DNA of 64,000 bases from Candidatus Gastranaerophilales bacterium (GTDB lineage: Bacteria > Cyanobacteriota > Vampirovibrionia > Gastranaerophilales > Gastranaerophilaceae): NCBI GenBank assembly GCA_944324945.1, contig CALUYE010000001.1, positions 651,937-715,936 of the forward strand. Direction: 5' to 3'. This document shows positions 34,228 to 42,958 of the stretch, piece by piece; the stretch's first letter is position 1; each line of letters starts with the position of its first letter. Below the pieces are notes generated by a model, which searched no databases, was not told where the DNA came from, and was given only the letters and a program-made list of their open reading frames with translations. The translations under genes were made by a program, and so were the position numbers.

Positions 34228-34903
34228 ATTTGATGAAAATGAAAAAAACCAAAAGGCGGGTTTATTGGGTATTAATCTTGAATCTTTTGATTATATTCAA
34301 GGCTGCGATGAAGCAGGCAGAGGCCCTGCAGCAGGAGGTGTTTGGGCAGCATGTGTCAGTTTTTTTGAAGGAGTTGATATTTCTTTATTTGAAAAATTGA
34401 ATGATTCAAAAAAATTAAGTCCTAAAACAAGAGAATTTTTATTTAATCTTATAAAAGAAAATTCATATTTTTCAATAAAAGAGATTGATGTTGAAAAAAT
34501 TGAAGAAATAAATATTTTAAACGCTTCTTTATTGGCAATGAAATGCGCAGCACATGATGTAATTAATCAAATTCAAAATAAAAAAAGAGACGCAAAAATT
34601 ATAACACTGGTTGATGGTAATAAATTAATTAAAAATTTTAAAAATGAACAAAAATATATAATAAAAGGAGATTCAAAATCCGCTTCAATTGCAGCAGCAA
34701 GTATTTTAGCAAAAGTTTCAAGAGATTTATACATGGATAAAATATCAAAAGAATATCCGATGTATGATTGGCAAAATAACAAAGGCTACCTTACCAAAAA
34801 ACACATTGAAGCAATTAAAAAATACGGTATTTCAAAATACCACAGGAAATCTTTTTTAAAAAATATAATAAAAGGCCCTCAAATTTCTTTGAAGGCCAAA
34901 TAG
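34208..34903 (+). CDS. rnhB: Ribonuclease HII
   Basis: About 231 residues from ATG 34208, chosen because GGAG lies seven bases upstream; an earlier ATG at 34151 is buried in rbgA. Catalytic motifs are GCDEAGRGP (Asp34-Glu35) and the DSKKLS and KGDSKSASIAAASILAKV blocks of RNase HII. It removes ribonucleotides from DNA and RNA primers. Operon partner of rbgA. Its 3' end is overlapped by the terminator of the convergent flagellin gene. Confidence 0.95.
   Translation: MIAPLFEFDENEKNQKAGLLGINLESFDYIQGCDEAGRGPAAGGVWAACVSFFEGVDISLFEKLNDSKKLSPKTREFLFNLIKENSYFSIKEIDVEKIEEINILNASLLAMKCAAHDVINQIQNKKRDAKIITLVDGNKLIKNFKNEQKYIIKGDSKSASIAAASILAKVSRDLYMDKISKEYPMYDWQNNKGYLTKKHIEAIKKYGISKYHRKSFLKNIIKGPQISLKAK
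34862..34897 (-). terminator. Intrinsic terminator of the flagellin gene
   Basis: On the minus strand GGCCTTCAAA / TTTGAGGGCC form a 10-bp stem with one G-T pair around a GAAA loop (34874-34897), followed by TTTTATTATATTT. It lies 36 bases past the flagellin stop and overlaps the convergent rnhB coding end. Confidence 0.8.
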
Positions 34904-34932
34904 TATATGAAATCTTCTTTTCTTTACCAATT

Positions 34933-35796
34933 TTATATTAAGCTTGAAGCAATTGATGGTGCTTGGTTTGCTTGAGCCAATAATGAAACCGATATTTGCT
35001 GTAATATTTGATTTTGAGTGTAGTTTGAAGCTTCAGCAGCTATATCAGCATCGGTAATAACCGATTTAGAACTTGATAGGTTTTCATATTGGGTTGTAAG
35101 TGTATCTAAAGCTGAAGATAGACGGTTTTCAGCAGAACCTATCGTTGATTTTCTTGATGTGATTGAATTAATTGCGTTGTCTAACTTTTGAACCGCTGCG
35201 GATAATTGCGCATTATCAAGTTTTGATACATCAAAGTCGCCTGCTGTTAATTCCGTTAAATCTTCAAATTTAACCGATTCAAAAATTGATTTATCAACAG
35301 AAATGACGTTATCTCCGCGCGCATCTGCACCTACTTGGAATGTTGCGCCTTCTGCTAATGGATCATCGGGGGTGTCTGCCGTAAACAAATGTAAGCCTGA
35401 ATATTTAGAAGATGTAGAAATACGGTCAATTTCTTCCATACGTTCTGTAATTTCAGCTTGCATTGCAGCCTTTTCATCCGTTGAATAAGTGCTGTTTTTT
35501 GCTTGAAGTGTCAAATCACGGATTCTTGATAAGTTGTCTTGAACAACATCTAAGTTACCTTCAACTGTTGACAGCATATTGTTTGCGTTTTGAATGTTGT
35601 TTTGGGCAACTTTGTTACCGTCTAATTGAACATCCATCTTTGCAGCAATAACTGTTCCTGCTGCATCGTCTCCTGCACGGTTAATTTTCAAACCGCTTGA
35701 CATACGCTCCATTGTTGTTGACAAATTGCTTGTAGCACTGTTCAAGATGTTTTGAATCTTAAGTGAGTCGACGTTTGTGTTAATAGTAACAGCCAT
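34933..35796 (-). CDS. Flagellin
   Basis: 287 residues. The N-terminal D0/D1 helix starts INTNVDSLKIQNILNSATSN and has ERMSSGLKINRAGDDAAG. The C-terminal D1/D0 reads GSAENRLSSALDTLT ... LQQISVSLLAQANQAPS. The variable centre is short (~120-200), as in minimal flagellins. It polymerises into the flagellar filament after type III export, so there is no signal peptide. Strong ribosome binding site (AAAGGAG). No other flagellar gene occurs in the window. Confidence 0.93.
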   Translation of the reverse strand: MAVTINTNVDSLKIQNILNSATSNLSTTMERMSSGLKINRAGDDAAGTVIAAKMDVQLDGNKVAQNNIQNANNMLSTVEGNLDVVQDNLSRIRDLTLQAKNSTYSTDEKAAMQAEITERMEEIDRISTSSKYSGLHLFTADTPDDPLAEGATFQVGADARGDNVISVDKSIFESVKFEDLTELTAGDFDVSKLDNAQLSAAVQKLDNAINSITSRKSTIGSAENRLSSALDTLTTQYENLSSSKSVITDADIAAEASNYTQNQILQQISVSLLAQANQAPSIASSLI

Positions 35797-36023
35797 AAAT
35801 GAGCTCCTTTCATAAAGCTATAAATACATCCTTGTGTTTTGAAATTACTATAAATTTCTCACGTACCTGTACTATTCACACTTTTTTGAAAGATTAAACA
35901 TTTTTTGTTAAATATTAAGAATGTTAATATTTAACAAATTCTCTGAAATATTTTAAATATAATAATCAAAGGCCGATTTTAGCTGTTAAGAATTGTAAAA
36001 ATATAAATTTTAAAGTTATAAAT

Positions 36024-37151
36024 TTATAAAATCGGGTAGTTATTTAAAACCCAATTAATTTCATCTTTTTTTGTTTTAAACAGTTCTTGTTGTTTTAATT
36101 TTTCACTCAACAGATTTTTTAAAATTTCACCTATACATTTGCCTTTTGGATAGTTTAGATTAATTAAATCTTTTCCTTTTATTTTTAATTTTATATCTTT
36201 AATTTTTAAATATGTATTAATGTTTTTATCGTTTGTTTTGTAATAATAATATATTAAAAAATTGATATCTTTTTTGCTAAAATTATTATAAATATCTAAT
36301 ATATTATTGCAGGGAATAATTTCAATATCCTCATTTTGTAAAATATCAAAATAAAATTTTGATTTATCTTTTAATTTAAATTTTTCAATAATTTCGTCAA
36401 TTTTTTTATAATCAACCAGGGGTTTATTTTTAAAAAGAATTTTATATATCTTGTTATCGATTATATCTTTAAAGATATAATCCGCATTTTTTGTTGACAA
36501 AACTTTTAAAAAAACGTTTTTAATCCTGTCTTTTGAAGAATTATCAAAATTTATATTTTTTATTGTTTCTTTTATTAGTTTTTTATCATCAAGTGAAAAA
36601 TCAAAACCAAACCTGTATTTAAAATCAAGCCCTCTTAAAATTCTTGTGGGGTCATCTTGATAGCTTTTTTCGTGCAGTACGCGAAGCGTTTTTTTGTTTA
36701 TGTCATCTATACCTTTTACTAAATCAATTAATTCAAAATCAAGGGAATCATTTTTATATTTGATTTCAATATATAGCGAGTTAATTGTAAAATCTCTTCT
36801 TTTAACATCATCTTTAATTAAAACCCCGATATTTTTAACTTTGGGTAATGACCCGAAATGCGGGTAAGTTTCTGTTCTTGTTGAAGCAATATCAATGATT
36901 TGATTTTGATAGAATACTTTTACGGTTGCAAAATCTTTATGTATTGATTTAATCTCAATTTCATCTTCCAAATTTTTGCAAAAATCAATTGCATTCCCTT
37001 CAATAATTAAATCAATATCTTTGGTTACCTTATGCATTATGTAATCACGCACACACCCGCCTACAAAAAACACCCTTTTGTTTTGTTTTCGGGCGTTTTT
37101 TGCAATCGTTTTTATAAAATCATATAAATTATTATCAAGATTAATTTTCAT
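36024..37151 (-). CDS. cca: CCA-adding / poly(A) polymerase-type nucleotidyltransferase
   Basis: 375 residues. Head domain motifs VFFVGGCVRDYIM and KDIDLIIEGNA (DxD catalytic pair), ERRDFTINSL-like KRRDFTINSL, and DDPTRILRGL. The family adds CCA to tRNA 3' ends or polyadenylates RNA; the tRNA-Asn and tRNA-Pro genes in the window lack encoded CCA, so CCA addition is needed. Last gene of the HEAT-efp-accB-accC-cca operon, 16 bases after accC. Divergence in the C-terminal half prevents choosing CCA versus A-adding type. Confidence 0.85.
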   Translation of the reverse strand: MKINLDNNLYDFIKTIAKNARKQNKRVFFVGGCVRDYIMHKVTKDIDLIIEGNAIDFCKNLEDEIEIKSIHKDFATVKVFYQNQIIDIASTRTETYPHFGSLPKVKNIGVLIKDDVKRRDFTINSLYIEIKYKNDSLDFELIDLVKGIDDINKKTLRVLHEKSYQDDPTRILRGLDFKYRFGFDFSLDDKKLIKETIKNINFDNSSKDRIKNVFLKVLSTKNADYIFKDIIDNKIYKILFKNKPLVDYKKIDEIIEKFKLKDKSKFYFDILQNEDIEIIPCNNILDIYNNFSKKDINFLIYYYYKTNDKNINTYLKIKDIKLKIKGKDLINLNYPKGKCIGEILKNLLSEKLKQQELFKTKKDEINWVLNNYPIL

Positions 37152-37167
37152 TAAATTTAATCACCGA

Positions 37168-38532
37168 TTATTTTTTTAAAACTTCGGGGTAATTTTTTTC
37201 AATAAAGCTTGTATTGAAATTCCCTGAAATAAAGTTGGGATTGGTAAGTATTCTTTTATGAAAACCTATTGTTGTTTTAATTCCCGTTATAACATAATCA
37301 TCAAGAGCTCTCAGCATTCTTTTTCTTGCTTCGTCTCTGTCCCTGCCCCAGCAGATTACTTTTCCGACAAGCGAATCGTAGTAGGGAGGAATTTTATAAC
37401 CTGTATAAGCATGGGAATCTACCCTTGTTCCAAAGCCTCCGGGGGCAATATATCCTTCAATTACACCGGGATTCGGCATAAAGCATTTTTCTGCATCCTC
37501 AGCATTAATTCTGCATTCTATGGCATGCCCGTTTAATTTAATATCCTTTTGAGTATAGGATAGTTTTTCTCCTTGAGCGATTTTTATTTGTTCTTTTACA
37601 ATATCAACATTTGATATCATTTCACTAACACAATGTTCAACCTGAACACGGGTATTCATTTCCATAAAATAGAATTTTTTATTTTTAGGATCACTCTCAT
37701 CAAGCAGAAATTCAATGGTTCCCGTACCTTCATATTTTATTGATTTTGCGGCATTAATTGCAGCCTGACCCATTTTTTCTCTGATTTCTTCGCTTATTGC
37801 GCTAGACGGTGCTTCTTCAAGAAGCTTTTGATTTCTTCTTTGAATGGAGCAGTCGCGCTCACCTAAATGTATAACATTTCCGTAGCTGTCGGCTAAAATT
37901 TGTACCTCAATGTGTCTTGGGTTTTCGATAAACTTTTCAACGTAAACATCAGGGTTTGCAAAAGCGCTTTGAGCTTCGCTTCTACATAAATTAAAAGCAT
38001 CTTCAAGCTCATCTTCGCATCTTACAATTCTCATGCCTTTCCCGCCGCCGCCTGCAGTTGCTTTAATAATTATCGGATAACCCACTTTTGAAACAAATTC
38101 TTTTATATCATCCGTATTATCAACAATTCCAAGCCCCGGAGTAATAGGCACGCCTGATTCTTCCATGGTTTTTCTTGCGTTTGATTTATCACCCATTTTC
38201 ATCATAGCATCGGCACTCGGGCCTATGAATTTAATATGATGTTCTTCGCAAATATCTACAAAATCCGCTCTTTCGGATAAAAATCCGTACCCCGGGTGTA
38301 TGGCATCAGCTCCCGAGGTTAGCGCAACCGAGATTAGAGCAGGGATATAAAGATAACTTTTTGAACTTTGAGCAGGGCCTATGCAATAGGCTTCGTCGGC
38401 TAAAGATACATGTAAACTTTGAGCATCTGCCTGAGAATAAACAGCAACTGTTGAAATTCCCAGTTCTCTGCAGGCTCTTATGATTCTAATGGCAATTTCG
38501 CCTCTGTTTGCAATTAAAACTTTTTTAAACAT
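37168..38532 (-). CDS. accC: Acetyl-CoA carboxylase, biotin carboxylase subunit
   Basis: 454 residues, normal length. Key blocks are KVLIANRGEIAIRIIRA, GYGFLSERADFVDICE, KATAGGGGKGMRIV (ATP-binding loop), GERDCSIQRRNQKLLEEAP and FMEMNTRVQVEH. It carboxylates biotin on AccB using ATP and bicarbonate, the first step of fatty acid synthesis. It lies 27 bases after accB in one operon. Confidence 0.97.
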   Translation of the reverse strand: MFKKVLIANRGEIAIRIIRACRELGISTVAVYSQADAQSLHVSLADEAYCIGPAQSSKSYLYIPALISVALTSGADAIHPGYGFLSERADFVDICEEHHIKFIGPSADAMMKMGDKSNARKTMEESGVPITPGLGIVDNTDDIKEFVSKVGYPIIIKATAGGGGKGMRIVRCEDELEDAFNLCRSEAQSAFANPDVYVEKFIENPRHIEVQILADSYGNVIHLGERDCSIQRRNQKLLEEAPSSAISEEIREKMGQAAINAAKSIKYEGTGTIEFLLDESDPKNKKFYFMEMNTRVQVEHCVSEMISNVDIVKEQIKIAQGEKLSYTQKDIKLNGHAIECRINAEDAEKCFMPNPGVIEGYIAPGGFGTRVDSHAYTGYKIPPYYDSLVGKVICWGRDRDEARKRMLRALDDYVITGIKTTIGFHKRILTNPNFISGNFNTSFIEKNYPEVLKK

Positions 38533-38559
38533 AGTACTACCTTAAAAATGTATGTTGAT

Positions 38560-39018
38560 TTATTCAACATACATTAAAACTTGTCCATATTCTACACTTT
38601 GTCCGTCTTCAACGCAAATTTGAGTTATTTTACCTGAAACATCGGACTCTATTTCATTCATTAATTTCATTGCTTCAACTATGCAAACAACCTGACCTGC
38701 GCTAATGACATCACCTACTTTAACAAAAGGTTTAGCTCCCGGTGCGGGTGCTGCATAAAATGCGCCTACCATAGGAGATGTTATGGGTGTTCCTTTTTGC
38801 TGAGGCGCAGCGGGCTTTTCTTCTTTTTGAGAAGGAAGTGCCGACACCGTATTAACGGGTGCTTGAACGGCAGGTGCACAATTAGAAGGAAGTGCTGTAA
38901 CAACATTATCTTTTCTTATTGAAATTGCTTGTTCGCCGTCTTCTAAGACAATTTCGCTTAATTGGTTATCCGTGATGATTTTGGCAATTTTTTCAATATA
39001 TTCTATTTCGTACTTCAT
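38560..39018 (-). CDS. accB: Acetyl-CoA carboxylase biotin carboxyl carrier protein
   Basis: 152 residues. N-terminal IEYIEKIAKIITDNQLSEIV, a Pro/Ala-rich hinge (~55-85), and the biotinyl domain with VEAMKLMNEIESD, whose lysine carries biotin. It lies 12 bases after efp, and accC follows after 27. The efp-accB adjacency is characteristic of the cyanobacterial lineage. Confidence 0.96.
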   Translation of the reverse strand: MKYEIEYIEKIAKIITDNQLSEIVLEDGEQAISIRKDNVVTALPSNCAPAVQAPVNTVSALPSQKEEKPAAPQQKGTPITSPMVGAFYAAPAPGAKPFVKVGDVISAGQVVCIVEAMKLMNEIESDVSGKITQICVEDGQSVEYGQVLMYVE

Positions 39019-39030
39019 TTTTTTACCTTT

Positions 39031-39588
39031 TTATACTCTGTCAAGATATTCGTTTGTTCGTGTATCAATTCTTAAAACATCGCCAACCGAAATAAAGAAA
39101 GGAACATTAACTATGGCTCCGCCTTCAAGAGTTGCGGGTTTAGAACCGCCTTGAGCGGTGTTTCCTTTTTCGGCAGGAGGTGTATCTATAACTTCCAATT
39201 CAACAAAGTTTGGAAGATCAATTCCGATTATTTTTGAATCATGCATCAAAATTTGAACAGTCATGTTTTCTTTTAAGTATTTAATGCCGTCTCCTACTCT
39301 GTCTATAGGGACCGGCAATTGTTCGTATGATTCCAAATCCATCATAACAAGGTCAGAGCCTTCTTTGTATAAATATTGCATTTCGCGTCTGTCAAGAGTA
39401 GCTTTAGCAACTTTTTCGCCTGCTCTGAATGTTTTTTCAACAACCTGACCCGTTTCAACGTTTTTTAATTTGGTTCTGACAAATGCAGCGCCTTTTCCGG
39501 GTTTTACATGCAAAAATTCGACAACAGACCATAAATTATTGTCTATGTCTAGTGTTAAACCTGTTTTTAAATCGTTTACTGAAATCAT
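39031..39588 (-). CDS. efp: Translation elongation factor P
   Basis: 185 residues. Three EF-P beta domains are visible: ISVNDLKTGLTLDIDNNLWS, the modification loop KPGKGAAFVRTKLKN with the conserved lysine at the tip, and the C-terminal PPAEKGNTAQGGSKPATLEG signature. EF-P rescues ribosomes stalled at polyproline. It lies 17 bases downstream of a HEAT-like gene and 12 bases before accB. Confidence 0.97.
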   Translation of the reverse strand: MISVNDLKTGLTLDIDNNLWSVVEFLHVKPGKGAAFVRTKLKNVETGQVVEKTFRAGEKVAKATLDRREMQYLYKEGSDLVMMDLESYEQLPVPIDRVGDGIKYLKENMTVQILMHDSKIIGIDLPNFVELEVIDTPPAEKGNTAQGGSKPATLEGGAIVNVPFFISVGDVLRIDTRTNEYLDRV

Positions 39589-39605
39589 ATATTATTCCTG
39601 TTAAT

Positions 39606-40334
39606 CTAATTGTCTTTGATTATTTTATCATAAACTTGATATTTTACATAAAAATTTTGGTCAAGCTTAGTTTTTTGTAATAAATCAATCGGAGCATTGG
39701 GGATTTTTGCCAGTATTTTTGCAGTTTTTTCTCTTATTGTGTAATCGTAAAAATTAATTGTATCTTTTAAGATTTCTAATACTTTAGAGTTATATTTTTG
39801 ACTTAAACAACAAGATAAACTTTCTAAATACCAGTAGAGTGAAAATAATTTTTTATTTTTGGCATGGCTTTTTGTGTTTCGTTTGGAATTGTTATAAAAA
39901 TCATCGTTTGTGTTTTTGTATTCTTTAATTTCTTCAAGAAGTTTGAATATATTATTGATTATTTTTTCTTCAATTTTTTCTTTTAAAAGGTTGTTGTTTT
40001 GAATAATATTACACATTATTCTTGAAACATTAGGGTTTATATCTGTAATTGCATCTAAAATTTTTAAAAGAGAAAAATCGTCAATAAAAAATTTATTATT
40101 ATAATTATTGATTTCATCAAGCTTATGTGCGGTTATTTCTCTTATGGGAGTAGAGTGGTTTGTTAGATTATTTATTAGAATATTAAATTCTAACTGATTT
40201 TCTGTTTTATCAAGATGAATGATTGAAAAAATTTTTACAAAATCATCAATTTCTTCAGACTTTAAATTGTTTATTATTTCTTCTTTTGAATAGTTTTTAT
40301 CAAGTTCATTAATTTTACAAATATCATTATCCAT
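39606..40334 (-). CDS. HEAT-repeat-like protein of unknown function
   Basis: 242 residues, all helical. Repeats resembling HEAT units are seen in PIREITAHKLDEINNYNNKF and TIREKTAKILAKIPNAPIDL (T/P-I-R-E-x-x-A-x-K-L pattern). Such solenoids mediate protein binding. It is the first gene of the operon with efp, accB, accC and cca. No specific partner can be named. Confidence 0.6.
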   Translation of the reverse strand: MDNDICKINELDKNYSKEEIINNLKSEEIDDFVKIFSIIHLDKTENQLEFNILINNLTNHSTPIREITAHKLDEINNYNNKFFIDDFSLLKILDAITDINPNVSRIMCNIIQNNNLLKEKIEEKIINNIFKLLEEIKEYKNTNDDFYNNSKRNTKSHAKNKKLFSLYWYLESLSCCLSQKYNSKVLEILKDTINFYDYTIREKTAKILAKIPNAPIDLLQKTKLDQNFYVKYQVYDKIIKDN

Positions 40335-40445
40335 ATTTATTATTTAACCATAACAAAAATGATGAGCAAAAAAGGTTTTTAAAATTTTATAATTATATTT
40401 GATTTTTAAAATAAAATTATTAATTTAATTAAAAGAGGTAAAACC

Positions 40446-40613
40446 ATGGACATAATAAAAAAACTCTTCTGTTTTAACGATGACGATAATTCTGCTATCG
40501 GCTTGTGCAAATTCAGTGATGATTTTTTTAAACTTGCAGAGTCAAGCGAAAAAATTAAACAAAAAATTAAAAAAGAAGTTACTCTTACCCAGATGCTTAG
40601 AAAGAACATCTAA
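40446..40613 (+). CDS. Small protein of 55 residues
   Basis: ATG 40446 follows AAGAGGT at good spacing. The product starts MDIIKKLFCFNDDDNSA, continues CKFSDDFFKLAESSEKIKQK and ends TLTQMLRKNI: an acidic start and a basic helical end. The stop overlaps the convergent FxG-protein gene by 4 bases. No family recognised. Coding potential is supported by the ribosome binding site and balanced composition, not by homology. Confidence 0.55.
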   Translation: MDIIKKLFCFNDDDNSAIGLCKFSDDFFKLAESSEKIKQKIKKEVTLTQMLRKNI

Positions 40614-41533
40614 AAGTCTTCATCTTCTTCATCATCGGATGCATCAAAATTAATAGCGTTAAATGATTTTGTATCAAGAGAATCGTTATTATGATAGATG
40701 GTGCTGCAAAACATTAATTTATGAAGATTTTTAATTGACGTATCAAGTATATTTAAAGTACCTCCCACTAAGACAAGCTCTCCTAAATCTTCGATTTTTG
40801 AATCTTTAAATGATGCCTTGCCTCCGATGGAGCTTAAATTGTTAAGAGATTTTATTTCACATCCGTCAAAATAAGCATTTCCTTTTATTGTTTGTAATTT
40901 TCCAAGATTTTTAATTTTGGATGCTTTGCAGGAATACGTTTGTATGCCATAAGGGGTTTCAATTTGTTTTACATTGCCAAAATACGCATTTCCTTCAATT
41001 ATTTCAAGATTGCCAAGATTTTCAAGGTTTGAATTTTCTAAATCAACATCTCCTTTTATTTCGCTTATGAATTTAAATAATTTATTTTCATCAATTCCAA
41101 GTTCTTCAAAAGTGTATTTAGCAGGTTGCTTGTATGAATCAATCGTTAATAAGCCATCTTCGTTTATTCTTGGATTATAGCCGAAATAATCAAGAACTTT
41201 TTTAGCGTCATTTATTGTTTCTAAATTTTTTGAATAACTTAGAGAGGTTTTTATTGATTCTTTTGGTAAGAACTTGTTTTCTTCGCTTTTTGATATTTCA
41301 AGTTTTCTGATAGCTGCATTATTTTGTTCGATTTGAGCTTTGAGAGAATAAATTTGAGCTTCAAGGCGGGCGTTTTTATTTTTTAATTTTTGAATTTCAT
41401 AATCGTAATCGTTATAATTTCCAAAAAAAGCAACCGTATCTTTTTTAAAAGAAGTTTCTCTCGATTTTTTAAAATTTGTTGTTTTTAAATAATTATTGTA
41501 TTTATAATTTATATTAAAATTTGTGATTTTCAT
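40610..41533 (-). CDS. Lineage-type protein with coiled coil and solenoid repeats (FxG motif)
   Basis: 307 residues. The N-terminus is polar, ending in DTVAFFGNYNDY (the FxG motif shared with other genes here). A coiled coil follows (~45-85, KLKNKNARLEAQIYSLKAQI), then a segment with repeated L-x-x-I/L-x-G-x-A strands (GNLEIIEGNAYFGN, GKLQTIKGNAYFDG) resembling a short beta-solenoid or LRR, and an acidic tail. No signal peptide. Not a named family; I infer a structural or adhesion role. Confidence 0.65.
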   Translation of the reverse strand: MKITNFNINYKYNNYLKTTNFKKSRETSFKKDTVAFFGNYNDYDYEIQKLKNKNARLEAQIYSLKAQIEQNNAAIRKLEISKSEENKFLPKESIKTSLSYSKNLETINDAKKVLDYFGYNPRINEDGLLTIDSYKQPAKYTFEELGIDENKLFKFISEIKGDVDLENSNLENLGNLEIIEGNAYFGNVKQIETPYGIQTYSCKASKIKNLGKLQTIKGNAYFDGCEIKSLNNLSSIGGKASFKDSKIEDLGELVLVGGTLNILDTSIKNLHKLMFCSTIYHNNDSLDTKSFNAINFDASDDEEDEDF

Positions 41534-41594
41534 TTTTTCTCCTTTGAAAAATCGTATATTTATAAAATTTCTAAAGGAAAAAATTTGCTAAAAA

Positions 41595-42074
41595 TTATAT
41601 AAATGCAATTATTTTATTAAAATTATGAATGATAAAAGGAATAATAATTCCTAAAATCATTCCGCAAAAAACCTCTAAAGGAGTGTGCCCCAGAAGCTCT
41701 TTAAGGGCAGTATAGGGTTTTATATCTTTATTTTTTTGAACAAATTCATCAACAAGACGGTTGAGAGTTGCTGCGGTTTTACCTGCTGCTCTTCTTAAGC
41801 CTGCGGCATCCTGCATAATCACAAGAGAAAAACCAAAAGAAACCGCAAATAAAAGCGAGTCTATTCCTTCAATTAAAGCAATTGAAGTTGAAAGAGCAAT
41901 AACGCCCGCTGTATGGGAACTTGGCATGCCGCCTGTTGTTGTAAAAATTTTAAAATTTATTTTTTTATGAGTATAAAGGTAAGTTATAACTTTTATAAAC
42001 TGCGCTATAAATGCCGATAATAAACCGCTTGTCAGTGCTTCATATCCCGTATTGTAAAACTGAAATTCTCCCAC
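41595..42074 (-). CDS. Divergent PAP2-family (DUF212) membrane protein
   Basis: 159 residues with several membrane helices and the DUF212 motifs KIFTTTGGMPSSHTAGV and HTPLEVFCGMILGI, which correspond to the phosphatase motifs of PAP2. RRAAGKTAATLNRL is also typical. It probably acts on a lipid phosphate or polyprenyl pyrophosphate. It is directly abutted to ispA (adjacent stop and start), which fits an isoprenoid-lipid role. Confidence 0.85.
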   Translation of the reverse strand: MGEFQFYNTGYEALTSGLLSAFIAQFIKVITYLYTHKKINFKIFTTTGGMPSSHTAGVIALSTSIALIEGIDSLLFAVSFGFSLVIMQDAAGLRRAAGKTAATLNRLVDEFVQKNKDIKPYTALKELLGHTPLEVFCGMILGIIIPFIIHNFNKIIAFI

Positions 42075-42956
42075 TTATTTTTTCACTTTCGTAATTAATG
42101 ATTCATGTATGTCTTTAAATATTTTAGAATTAACATTCAACGAATCAAGTATACCATGGTTTTTATCTATCAGGCTATAAAAAATATTCTTTGCTTTATC
42201 AAGCCCGTGGATTTTTACATAAGTTAATTTGTTTTCTTCTTGGTCTTTGCCTGCGGTTTTCCCCAGTTCCTTTGTTGTTAGGGTGCAATCAATAATATCG
42301 TCATAAATTTGAAATAACATTCCAAAGTTAAGTGCAAATTCTTCAAGTTTTTCAAAAGTTTTTTTATCGACCTGTGCAAGCTTTGCACTTGATAAAATTG
42401 CAAATTTAAAAAGGTCTGCGGTTTTGTGCTTATGGATATAGTTAAGATTTTCGATATTCCCTTTTTTATCTTGCGCTTTAATATCGGCAACCTGCCCTGC
42501 TATAATACCTTTTGCACCCGCACAGACTAAATAATCTTTTACGATATCAAGCACGATTTCTTTAGGAATGTTGTTTGGAGTTTTATCTATTATTATCTGT
42601 GCACCAAATGAAATTAATGCGTCTCCTGCTAAAGTCGCAATGGCTTCTCCGTAGATTTTATGGTTTGTCGGTTTTCCTCTTCTTAAATCATCGTTATCCA
42701 TACAGGGTAAATCGTCGTGTATTAAGCTGTATGCATGCATAATTTCAACGGAACAAGCTAAAGGAAGCGCCGTTTCAATCGGCAATTTAAACATTTTTGC
42801 CGTTTCAAGGGTCATAATTGCTCTTAGTCTTTTTCCGCCCGATAGAGTTGTGTATGCCATTGCATCCCAGATTATTGATGAATAGGAGGAATTTTTTTTA
42901 TATTCTTCAAAATATTCTTCAAGCTGTTTTTGAATAATTTGCTTATATTTTTCCAT
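42075..42956 (-). CDS. ispA: Polyprenyl (farnesyl/geranylgeranyl) diphosphate synthase
   Basis: 293 residues. First Asp-rich motif HDDLPCMDNDDLRRG and second motif YDDIID, with LIHDDLP and GGKRLRAIM typical of short-chain prenyl synthases. It condenses IPP with allylic diphosphates. Operon: rsgA ends 2 bases upstream and the PAP2-like gene follows without a gap. Product length (C15 versus C20) cannot be fixed from sequence reading. Confidence 0.92.
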   Translation of the reverse strand: MEKYKQIIQKQLEEYFEEYKKNSSYSSIIWDAMAYTTLSGGKRLRAIMTLETAKMFKLPIETALPLACSVEIMHAYSLIHDDLPCMDNDDLRRGKPTNHKIYGEAIATLAGDALISFGAQIIIDKTPNNIPKEIVLDIVKDYLVCAGAKGIIAGQVADIKAQDKKGNIENLNYIHKHKTADLFKFAILSSAKLAQVDKKTFEKLEEFALNFGMLFQIYDDIIDCTLTTKELGKTAGKDQEENKLTYVKIHGLDKAKNIFYSLIDKNHGILDSLNVNSKIFKDIHESLITKVKK

Positions 42957-42958
42957 TG

